NCBI GenBank assembly: GCA_039819115.1
Contig: JBCBST010000002.1
Span: 1-63,583, forward strand
Length of the DNA stretch: 63,583 nucleotides
Reading direction: 5' to 3'
Source: JBCBST01 sp039819115
GTDB lineage: Bacteria; Bacteroidota; Rhodothermia; Balneolales; Balneolaceae
Below the pieces are notes generated by a model. The model was given only the letters and a program-made list of their open reading frames with translations, did no database searches and was not told where the DNA came from. Shown piece by piece: positions 1-7,015 of the stretch. The position numbers and the translations under genes were made by a program. Positions within the stretch are counted from its first letter, which is position 1. Each line of letters opens with the position of its first letter.

Positions 1-84
1 CTGGCTACGGGTATGTACCTGGTACGTATTTCTGCATCTTTAGCTGACGGTAGAAATACGTACCAGGTACATACCCGTAGCCAG
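1..84. repeat. perfect 33-bp inverted repeat, probable contig-end fold-back
   Basis: Bases 1-33 are the exact reverse complement of bases 52-84, separated by an 18-bp loop (34-51). The right arm is the 3' coding end of the minus-strand surface protein gene and encodes LATGMYLVRIS. Read on the plus strand, bases 1-51 give the same LATGMYLVRIS followed by ASLADG, which is what a T9SS sorting domain would be expected to continue with. The natural 3' end of the gene therefore appears to have been joined to itself in inverted orientation, as in amplification or assembly chimeras. A real palindrome is possible but less likely. Confidence 0.85.
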
Positions 85-1926
85 ATTCTGAGCATCGAAT
101 ACAAGTTGGTGAGTTCCCGCTATGAACTGAGTTTGAGTAAGTGTAGAAACCTGCTGACCTAACAGATTGAATACCCGAATGGTCACAAAAGCGGATTGTG
201 GAAGATCGAATGCAATTGTGGTGTTGGGGTTAAATGGATTAGGATAGTTTTGATGAAGGCTGAACTCGGCAGGAATAGAAACGCCATCATTATCTTGTAT
301 AGAAACGGGATCCGGACAGGTTCCCCAAACGGGTTTGTTAGATTCAGATAGGGCGCTAAACGATGCAAAATTATCGGGCTCCTGAAGTATTCCGGGAACA
401 CACCATGTGGATACGTCCTGGTTGAACGATTCAGCACCGAGAAACATCTCATTCATAGTAGTAACGGAGCTTACGTCCCAGTTTCCAATATTCTGATTAA
501 ATGCATCTGCTCCAGTAAACATCTCATCCATGTTAATAACGGAACTTACATCCCAACTCCCGATATCCCGATTGAAGCTAGCCGCATTTCTAAAAAGTCT
601 TTCCATATTAGTAACAGAGCTTACATCCCAATGTTCAATTTGATCATTGAATAAACTATCCTGATAAAAAAGGAAAGACAGCGTTGTAATGTTCGATGTG
701 CAAGTAGAATACAGTTCCTTTACTCTTCTGTAGTAATCCAAACTATAACGGTCTACCGAGATGTACCTTGTGCCATTAACAATTCCTGCATTGCCGGCTC
801 TGGTGCCTTTACACAAAATTGTTTCGCCATTGTCTGCTATGGAGAATAAATCTTCACCACCGGGGCAAAACCCCCATATAGGATTGTTGCCTTCTTCCAG
901 GCTGCTTTGAAATGAAAATGCGCTTGGTTCAGAAAATACATAGGGAATGCACCAATTCTTCAGATCGTGGTTAAATTGAGTTGCTCCGTAGAACATACTG
1001 TCCATCAGTTCTACAGAGCTAAGGTCCCAGGCTCCAATATCCTGATTAAAGGAAGTGGCTCCTTTGAACATCTTGTCGATTTCCTGAACAGAACTAACGT
1101 TCCATTGACTAATGTCCTGATTGAAAGAGGAAGCATTTTGAAACATACCAGTCATTGATTTAACGGAACTGACATCCCAGTGTCCGATATCCTGATTAAA
1201 TGAGGTGGCTCCTTTAAACATGTCATTCATAAACCCAATCGAATCCACATCCCAACCTCCAATATCCTGGTTAAAAGACTCAGCGTTTAAAAACATAGCT
1301 GACATAGAAGAAAGAGAACTCACATCCCAGTTGCTGAGGTCTTGATTGAATGACCTAGCATCAAAGAATAAGAGAGCTGTAAAAGAAAGAGAGCTGATAT
1401 TCCAATTCCCAATAGGTTGATTGAAACTGAGGGCAGAAGCAAACATGCCATCTATTCTGGTTACGTTACTAATATCCCAGTTCCCAATGTCTTGATTAAA
1501 GCTTGAAGCGCCACCGAACATAACAATCATGTTAGTAACGGAACTGACATCCCAGTGTCCGATGTCCTGATTAAATGATTTAGCTAACCGGAACATGGCA
1601 GACATATTAGTGACAGAGCTTACATCCCAGTTTCCAATATCTTGGTTGAATAGCGTATCGGCATTGAAAAGCGAGCTCATATCCTCAATAAGGCTTGTAC
1701 AAACTACGGTTACATCACCATCGGCTGCTAGTCGTGCTTCGAGAGAATCTCTGGTAATGGCTATATACTCCGTACCATTAATTACTCCTGTTTCACCGGG
1801 ACTTGCTCCATCACAAAGAATAGTAACCCCGTTTTTATGAAGTTCGAATACGCTTTGACTCATTGCAGGGTGTGCCAAATAAAAGAGCACTGCGACGACA
1901 AAAAACCCAAACCTCATAATGATCAT
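40..1926 (-). CDS. BspA-family (DUF285) repeat surface protein with T9SS type A sorting domain, 3' end distorted
   Basis: Secreted, probably surface-attached repeat protein. A signal peptide (about 1-23; the ATG at 1917, MRFGFFVV, is an equally good start) is followed by two modules. Each module has a head with an ILC(D/K)G-type motif and then DUF285 units of about 25 residues, typified by SFNQDIGNWDVSSVTNM. I count about ten units in the first module (to about 340) and four in the second (about 435-540). The C-terminus (about 555 on) is a T9SS type A sorting domain with NYPNPFNPNTTIAF. The last residues, TVS-stop, come from the fold-back at the window edge, so the true C-terminus is missing. 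DUF285 proteins are known as adhesin-like surface proteins; no ligand can be inferred. Confidence 0.85.
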   Translation of the reverse strand: MIIMRFGFFVVAVLFYLAHPAMSQSVFELHKNGVTILCDGASPGETGVINGTEYIAITRDSLEARLAADGDVTVVCTSLIEDMSSLFNADTLFNQDIGNWDVSSVTNMSAMFRLAKSFNQDIGHWDVSSVTNMIVMFGGASSFNQDIGNWDISNVTRIDGMFASALSFNQPIGNWNISSLSFTALLFFDARSFNQDLSNWDVSSLSSMSAMFLNAESFNQDIGGWDVDSIGFMNDMFKGATSFNQDIGHWDVSSVKSMTGMFQNASSFNQDISQWNVSSVQEIDKMFKGATSFNQDIGAWDLSSVELMDSMFYGATQFNHDLKNWCIPYVFSEPSAFSFQSSLEEGNNPIWGFCPGGEDLFSIADNGETILCKGTRAGNAGIVNGTRYISVDRYSLDYYRRVKELYSTCTSNITTLSFLFYQDSLFNDQIEHWDVSSVTNMERLFRNAASFNRDIGSWDVSSVINMDEMFTGADAFNQNIGNWDVSSVTTMNEMFLGAESFNQDVSTWCVPGILQEPDNFASFSALSESNKPVWGTCPDPVSIQDNDGVSIPAEFSLHQNYPNPFNPNTTIAFDLPQSAFVTIRVFNLLGQQVSTLTQTQFIAGTHQLVFDAQNLATGMYLVRISTVS

Positions 1927-1970
1927 TTTTTAGAGATTGTATGCCTTAAGTGTGAAGATATTATGATGCA

Positions 1971-2004
1971 AATAAAAAAGCCCCAACCGATACGGAAGGG
2001 GCTT
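1971..2004 (-). terminator. Rho-independent terminator of secG
   Basis: On the minus strand, AAGCCCC (complement of 1998-2004) and GGGGCTT (complement of 1978-1984) form a 7-bp stem with a 13-nt loop, followed by a run of Ts (complement of 1971-1979). It lies between the secG stop (2033) and the surface protein start (1926), so the two genes are probably separate transcription units. Confidence 0.8.
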
Positions 2005-2032
2005 ACTCGTCAACTCTCGAAAAACAAAAAAG

Positions 2033-2413
2033 TTAGTTTTCTGAATCCTCGCCAGAAGAAGACTCCGTTGAAGCAGGAGGCTGAGCCTGAGGAATAGCAG
2101 GAGCTGTTTGCGCTGGTGCAGAAAGATCAGTACTTGGAAGAACCGCTCCTTCCTGTAAAATACTTCTATCGGTAGTTGTACGCTCGATAGCAAAATTGGC
2201 AATCACGCAAAGCACCAAAAAAGCACCTCCAAGAACAGAGGTAGCCTTCGAAAGCAAATCAGCGGTACGTCGGGCACCTAAACCTGCATTTCCGGCAATA
2301 CCAGTTGCAGCTACTCCCGATAGTCCCTGACCTTGTCCGCTTTGGAGCAGAACAACTAAAATCAATAAGGCGCAGATGATGGCAATTAATACCACTAAAA
2401 AGATATATAACAT
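2033..2413 (-). CDS. secG: preprotein translocase subunit SecG
   Basis: Small inner-membrane subunit that associates with SecYE and aids SecA-driven protein export. The 126-aa protein has two hydrophobic segments (about 2-24 and 52-74). They flank a loop with the SecG hallmark LLQSGQGQGLSG and a small-residue stretch, GNAGLGARRTADLLSKAT. An acidic, proline/alanine-rich tail (about 90-126) extends beyond the conserved core, as is common in this phylum. It is followed by a hairpin terminator. Identification is confident from motif, size and topology. Confidence 0.95.
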   Translation of the reverse strand: MLYIFLVVLIAIICALLILVVLLQSGQGQGLSGVAATGIAGNAGLGARRTADLLSKATSVLGGAFLVLCVIANFAIERTTTDRSILQEGAVLPSTDLSAPAQTAPAIPQAQPPASTESSSGEDSEN

Positions 2414-2502
2414 GGAGATTCGTTTGTTTTTGAACGAATTTAAAAGATATTCAAAAAAACAGAGTCAACATAATTAAATCCTGTTTAACGACATCCTGAA
2501 CC

Positions 2503-3429
2503 ATGAGTGAGATTATCAATCAAATCGCTGCTTTTCTGGAAGATTCTCCGGACATCGCTTACCAACTCCTGGAAACGGTGTTGTCACTCCTGGTTATTTG
2601 GGGATTACGTCTGGTGGTACTCCGAATCATTAATCGAAGGATTGAGAACCGGAAGCTGCGCTATAAATGGAAAAAGAACCTCACCTATATTTCAACCTCG
2701 CTTTCCATACTCGTTATTTTTGGGATCTGGTTTTCCGGTTTAGGTGAAATTGCTACCTATTTGGGGCTACTCTCGGCCGGTATCGCAATAGCCCTGAAAG
2801 ATCCGGTAAGCGATATGGCCGGCTGGCTATTTATTATATGGAGGCGACCCTTTGATTTGGGCGATCGCATTGAATTGGGTCAGAACAAGGGGGATGTCAT
2901 CGATGTTCGGGTATTCAAGTTTACCCTTCTTGAAATCGGAAACTGGGTGGATGCCGATCAAAGTACGGGACGCGTTATTCATATCCCCAATCATCGGGTT
3001 TTCACAGATTCTATTGCAAACTATACTTCCGATTTTGAATTTATCTGGAATGAGATTGCTGTGTTGATCACCTTTGAGTCAGATTGGGAAAAAGCCCGTG
3101 ATATACTCAAAGATATTGTAGAAGAAGAAACCCGTGGATTTATTCAAAATGCGCGGGAGCAAATAACAAGGGCAGAGCGTTCGTATCTCATACAATACAA
3201 ACACCTCACTCCCATTGTTTATGTTGATGTGAAGGATAGTGGGGTAAACTTAACCATTCGCTACTTAACCAACCCCCGAACGCGTCGGGGTACTGCACAA
3301 CAGATTTGGGTGCATATCTTAAAAGTGTTTAAAGAGTTAGACGATGTTGACCTGGCCTATCCAACCTACCGGTTATATGATAATGTAGCCGAAGGAAAAC
3401 CAGGAACTAAGCCAGGTTCAACGGCCTAG
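2503..3429 (+). CDS. MscS-family small-conductance mechanosensitive channel
   Basis: Inner-membrane channel expected to gate under membrane tension and release solutes on osmotic downshock. Hydrophobic segments lie at about 20-42, 60-80 and 83-112. The last, with SAGIAIALKDPVSDMAG, matches the pore-lining TM3 of MscS. It is followed by the beta-domain motif RRPFDLGDRIELG and by IPNHRVFTDSIANYTS. The 308-aa length is close to E. coli MscS (286) with a longer C-terminal domain. The last four bases overlap tail-to-tail with the minus-strand SRAP-like gene. A member of the wider MscS superfamily with a different solute preference cannot be excluded. Confidence 0.9.
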   Translation: MSEIINQIAAFLEDSPDIAYQLLETVLSLLVIWGLRLVVLRIINRRIENRKLRYKWKKNLTYISTSLSILVIFGIWFSGLGEIATYLGLLSAGIAIALKDPVSDMAGWLFIIWRRPFDLGDRIELGQNKGDVIDVRVFKFTLLEIGNWVDADQSTGRVIHIPNHRVFTDSIANYTSDFEFIWNEIAVLITFESDWEKARDILKDIVEEETRGFIQNAREQITRAERSYLIQYKHLTPIVYVDVKDSGVNLTIRYLTNPRTRRGTAQQIWVHILKVFKELDDVDLAYPTYRLYDNVAEGKPGTKPGSTA

Positions 3430-4046
3430 CCTTCCTCTTCTTCTCTTACTTTGGGGATAGGCTGCACTAATTCAGGGGTATTCAGGGATGGGTCTTTGAC
3501 CAAATCGGGTACCCGAACCACACCCAGGTCGATGGAAGAGGATGAGGGCCGTGTCCAGTACTCAAGTAGTTCAGCGGGTGTTGTTTGCGATGGCAGGTTG
3601 CCGGGGGAAACCAGCAAAGGCATGGAAGGGGTAATGGGAAAAAGAAGAAGTTCTGCCTTTGTTTCAACAATGGAGAAGCTCAATGTATCCTGGTCTAAGA
3701 TTCCTCCAAAGAACAATAATGGGGAAGTAATGGAACGCACAAGAAAAGGAAGAGCCTCTTCAAAGCCTGCTTTCCACACAAAAAAGCCATTAGCCGGGAT
3801 TAGACATAACCTTTTTGATCCGTTAAGAAGCTCCTGTCTGGCCACTTCTATGCTAAAAAACAACTGTTCCTGGCTCCATTTGGCAACAAGGGATCGGTAC
3901 GGGGAATCACCTGAATCAAACGAAAGGATGGAAGTTCTGGATCCTGGTGAAACGTTATAGTTTGGAGTGAATGGGTGAGGTGTTGGAATCGAAAAGTGAT
4001 CCTCAAAAAAAGAGGATTGAATATCGTAAAAAGCAAACCGCTCCAT
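3426..4046 (-). CDS. SRAP (YedK/HMCES)-like protein lacking catalytic residues
   Basis: Homologous along its length to SOS-response-associated peptidase (SRAP) proteins, which crosslink abasic sites in single-stranded DNA through Cys2. Landmarks in order: NYNVSPGSRT (cf. RYNVAPGT), LCLIPANGFFVW (cf. FADGWFEW), PITPSMPLLVSP (cf. DIHDRRPLVLSP) and ELVQPI near the end. The catalytic positions are altered: the N-terminus reads MERF, not MCGRF, so Cys2 is gone; the Asn of the NAR motif is not present in SIEVAR; the Glu of FEW is Val; the His of IHDR is Thr. The frame is intact (206 aa), which argues for a maintained pseudoenzyme, perhaps DNA-binding, rather than decay. It is divergent from the CPBP gene. 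Confidence 0.75.
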   Translation of the reverse strand: MERFAFYDIQSSFFEDHFSIPTPHPFTPNYNVSPGSRTSILSFDSGDSPYRSLVAKWSQEQLFFSIEVARQELLNGSKRLCLIPANGFFVWKAGFEEALPFLVRSITSPLLFFGGILDQDTLSFSIVETKAELLLFPITPSMPLLVSPGNLPSQTTPAELLEYWTRPSSSSIDLGVVRVPDLVKDPSLNTPELVQPIPKVREEEEG

Positions 4047-4114
4047 AGTACTTTAGGTCTTTGTAGTATTCCATTTTTTGGTATCATCACACGATCACAT
4101 ACTGGTATCACGTA

Positions 4115-5041
4115 ATGAATCCTTTTTACAACGATAAAGAACGACGAATTCGTGCTCTGTTTCGCGTGGTTTCTTTTTTTATCATTTCTATACTGTTCCT
4201 GGCACTGCCCTCGCTCATTCCGATCGAACCTATAGAATATCTCGTGCGCGGGGTATTGATTGTGGGAACGGCAGTATTATTTGCAGTTGGGTTGGATAAA
4301 CGGAGGATTAGTGAATTAGGGTTGAACCTGAACCGGACCTGGTGGACTCACCTTCTCATCGGTTGCCTGCTTGGTGCTGTAGCTATGCTGTTCATCTTTG
4401 TAGTGGAATGGATGTTTGGATGGGTAACCGTTACTGGATTTGGCTGGGAACGGTCGTTATCGTCAACCTGGTGGGTGCTCTTTGTTTATTTTTTTGCGAA
4501 GATGCTTATGGTTGGTTTGTACGAAGAAGTGCATGCCAGGGGGTACCTGATGCTGAATATGATTGAAGGAGCTACTCTTTCTAAGAAATATAGTATGGCT
4601 GGTATTGTAGCCGGGGTCATTGGCAGTTCGCTCATCTTTGGCCTCATGCATGCAGCGAACCCCAATGCATCACTTATTGCGATTATCAATATCACATTAG
4701 CCGGGGTCATGCTGGCGGTACCCTATCTTTTAACGGGTAGTTTAGCCATGTCGGTTGGGATTCATTTCACCTGGAATTTTTTCCAGGCCGGAGTATTTGG
4801 GTTTCCCGTCAGCGGAATCATGGTACGGGAATCTGTTATTCAGATTACACAGGAAGGTACATCATGGATTACGGGTGGTTCTTTTGGTCCCGAAGCAGGG
4901 GTTATAGGTTTGTTTGGGATGGTTATTGTACTCATTGGTGTATGGTTGGTAGTGCGCGTGGGCCCGGGTGGAATACAGTTACATCCTACATTCAGCCTGT
5001 TATTTGAAGAGAAGATGAAACAGAACGGGGTCGAAAAATAA
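4115..5041 (+). CDS. CPBP family intramembrane metalloprotease
   Basis: Multi-pass membrane protein of the CPBP/Abi (CAAX-protease-like) family. The glutamyl motif EEVHARG (about 144-150) is followed by FGLMHAANPN (about 176-185) and HFTWNF (about 222-227), giving the Glu-Glu, His and His/Asn set of these glutamic/metallo proteases. About seven hydrophobic helices are visible, and the 308-aa length is typical. Bacterial members have roles in peptide maturation or self-immunity; the substrate here is unknown and no bacteriocin-like gene is adjacent. It starts about 70 bp from the divergent SRAP-like gene, so the two share a promoter region. Confidence 0.85.
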   Translation: MNPFYNDKERRIRALFRVVSFFIISILFLALPSLIPIEPIEYLVRGVLIVGTAVLFAVGLDKRRISELGLNLNRTWWTHLLIGCLLGAVAMLFIFVVEWMFGWVTVTGFGWERSLSSTWWVLFVYFFAKMLMVGLYEEVHARGYLMLNMIEGATLSKKYSMAGIVAGVIGSSLIFGLMHAANPNASLIAIINITLAGVMLAVPYLLTGSLAMSVGIHFTWNFFQAGVFGFPVSGIMVRESVIQITQEGTSWITGGSFGPEAGVIGLFGMVIVLIGVWLVVRVGPGGIQLHPTFSLLFEEKMKQNGVEK

Positions 5042-5133
5042 TGAGCTTAGGCTGAGGAATGTGTATATTTGACCGTCTTCACACGTTGAAGATTTGATCT
5101 TTGAAAACCGAATAACAAACGAAGAGGTGAATA

Positions 5134-6744
5134 GTGTCTTTTGAAGAATATGGACTAAGCCCCGATCTAGTGAGTGGGCTGTCCGATATAGGAATAACAT
5201 CTCCAACACCTCTCCTCAACGAAGTACTTCCGCAGGCATTAGAAAGTAAGCATCTAATGGTGAAGCAGCTGGCAGGTGAAGATGGTGTTTTATTGATACC
5301 AGCGCTTTGGAAATTAACTTCAGATGGAGAGCAACCAGGAACCCGAGTTTTAATTCTCACCCCCTCAATTGAACGTGCCAAAGCCCTTGATGAACAGCTT
5401 TGGGCAGCCGGTTACCATGCCGGTGTTTCCAGTGCATTGTTGGCAATGAATGGAGATAAAGCCGTGCAGGCAGAAGCCCTGAACGAAGGTGCTTCTATCA
5501 TAGTGGCTAATCCGGGACGATTAATTGAGATCATTAAGAAAACAGAGCAAAACCTGAACCAGGTGCAGTTGATTATACTAGATCAGGCGCATGGGATGGG
5601 TAATTACAATATGGTACAGCGCGTGCGGGATATTCGTGCGTCTATTGCGGGGGCTCCTCAGGTTATATTGCTGGCCGAGGAAAAGAATGAAGCGGTTACC
5701 CAGCTTTCCTCCTCTCAATTGGAAGAAGCTGTCATTATTGGTTTTGAGACTGATGCATCTGAACTAATTGCAACAGAGCAGACCAATGATAGCCACAGTA
5801 AACAACAGGCAGCCGAAGAAAAGAGCAATGAACTACCGCAGGCAGAAGTCGAGGAAGAAGGAGTAGATCCTTTAGTATCATCCGAGCAACTGGCCCGGGC
5901 AGAGGAAAAGCTGAAAAAAGCGTCTATCTCTATTGTGCTGAAGAAAGATATCGAAGAGAAGGCAGAACCCTCACCCGCTGAAGAAGAAACAGAATCGGAT
6001 TCGCCTGGTCCGATTCCCGAAAAACTGGACCATCGTTATATACTTGTCCCACCACGGGCTAAGATTTCTACGCTGATGGCTTATTTATCTGGCTTACCAT
6101 CGGTGAGAGTAGCTGTTTTTGCGGCGTCAAAACGTACTACAGATCGTTTGTACCGTATCATCCGTAACAAAGGTATTGGTGTGGTAAGTATAAATGAGGG
6201 GTTAGATCCTGAGTTTTACACTGAACGATTCGAGCGATTCAAGAGCGGAGAAGTAAACGTATTGCTGGCAGGAGGGTTGAATGCCGAGCAAGTCGATTTA
6301 GATTCGGTAACTCAGATTATCAACTACGATGTGCCCGGCGAGGTTGATGAGTATCGCTATCGTGCAGGATTAGTTGGGAAAGGAAGCTTATCCGGTATGA
6401 CGTCTCTGGTGTATAAAATAGACCGTGAAGATATGGATCGCATTAGCGAGGAAGTCGGCTTTGCACCCTCCGAAATTCCGCTCCCTAAAGAAGTAAAAGA
6501 GAAGAAGTCTTCAAACGGTAAAGACAAACCCAAACCCAAACCTAAACCCAATAAGAAAAGCACTTCCAACAAAAAGGGAAGTCCTAAAAAGCCAGGTCGC
6601 CGGCCACCACAAAAAAAGAAAAGAAGTAAACCCTCAGCAAGCGATGGGCTTCCGAGACCATCGTATGAAGGACTAGAAGGAGGCCGCGATGGTAAAAAGT
6701 CAGGTGGAGGGTTGCTCGGCTGGATGAAAAAGCTCTTTGATTAA
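5134..6744 (+). CDS. DEAD-box RNA helicase-like protein with degenerate ATPase motifs
   Basis: A 536-aa protein with the two-RecA layout of DEAD-box helicases but few working motifs. The N-terminal lobe has a FEEYGLSPDLVSGL start and PTPLLNEVLP, where the Q-motif Gln is Leu. LAGEDG stands in place of the Walker A TGxGKT, NPGRL replaces TPGRL, and DQAH replaces DEAD. An acidic linker (about 210-300) leads to a C-terminal lobe with GGLNAEQVD in place of motif V and YRAGLVGKG in place of HRIGRTGR. The tail (about 450-515) is a Lys/Pro-rich basic extension of the kind used for RNA binding. The start is GTG, 7 bp after GAAGAGG. Catalysis is unlikely; an RNA-binding scaffold role is inference. Confidence 0.8.
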   Translation: MSFEEYGLSPDLVSGLSDIGITSPTPLLNEVLPQALESKHLMVKQLAGEDGVLLIPALWKLTSDGEQPGTRVLILTPSIERAKALDEQLWAAGYHAGVSSALLAMNGDKAVQAEALNEGASIIVANPGRLIEIIKKTEQNLNQVQLIILDQAHGMGNYNMVQRVRDIRASIAGAPQVILLAEEKNEAVTQLSSSQLEEAVIIGFETDASELIATEQTNDSHSKQQAAEEKSNELPQAEVEEEGVDPLVSSEQLARAEEKLKKASISIVLKKDIEEKAEPSPAEEETESDSPGPIPEKLDHRYILVPPRAKISTLMAYLSGLPSVRVAVFAASKRTTDRLYRIIRNKGIGVVSINEGLDPEFYTERFERFKSGEVNVLLAGGLNAEQVDLDSVTQIINYDVPGEVDEYRYRAGLVGKGSLSGMTSLVYKIDREDMDRISEEVGFAPSEIPLPKEVKEKKSSNGKDKPKPKPKPNKKSTSNKKGSPKKPGRRPPQKKKRSKPSASDGLPRPSYEGLEGGRDGKKSGGGLLGWMKKLFD

Positions 6745-6772
6745 TCGTTCACTCGATTTCTACACTGTTATA

Positions 6773-6800
6773 AAGCCGCTCATGGAGTGGCTTTTTTTTT
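6773..6800 (+). terminator. Rho-independent terminator after the DEAD-like gene
   Basis: AAGCCGCT (6773-6780) and AGTGGCTT (6786-6793) form an 8-bp stem with one G-T pair and a 5-nt loop, followed by an uninterrupted T run to 6800. It closes the transcription unit of the DEAD-like gene and separates it from the 25-kb glycan operon. Confidence 0.85.
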
Positions 6801-6944
6801 GATTATCAGGTTTTAAGCAGAGTATGGATTAACGAATTTTTCAACTTCGTTCTACTTGTCTTATCCGTTAAGTGTTAGCAAATCAGTGGATTACCTCTCC
6901 TTATTTGTGTTAAGGATTTTTTAAGGTTTCGATTGAATATATTA

Positions 6945-6961
6945 AGTATACCTACTATAAT
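6945..6961. promoter_or_regulatory. putative GntR-LacI regulator operator, upstream of the TonB operon
   Basis: AGTATA-CCTAC-TATAAT, a slightly imperfect 6-5-6 palindrome 54 bp before the TonB receptor ATG. It closely matches the sites at 39317-39333 (before the regulator) and 49352-49368 (over the TRAP operon promoter). The shared core is TATACCTA(A/C)TATA. Three non-coding copies placed before three functionally linked transcription units make it a good candidate operator. Which protein binds is inference. Confidence 0.65.
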
Positions 6962-6970
6962 AAGTGAGTG

Positions 6971-6980
6971 GAAGCGCTTC
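6971..6980. promoter_or_regulatory. short GAAGCGCTTC palindrome
   Basis: A perfect 10-bp palindrome with the central CG typical of LacI/GalR-family operators, 35 bp before the TonB receptor start. No LacI-type regulator other than the GntR-LacI hybrid lies in the window and no second intergenic copy was found, so this is a weak call. Confidence 0.25.
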
Positions 6981-7015
6981 TAGCAAAGCGCGCGTAATTC
7001 AGTCATTAATTCTTT

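Noticed and set aside
1837..2202. 86-aa (+) and 90-aa (-) frames around the secG terminator
   Set aside because: They run through the terminator hairpin and the ends of two well-supported genes, with no family resemblance.
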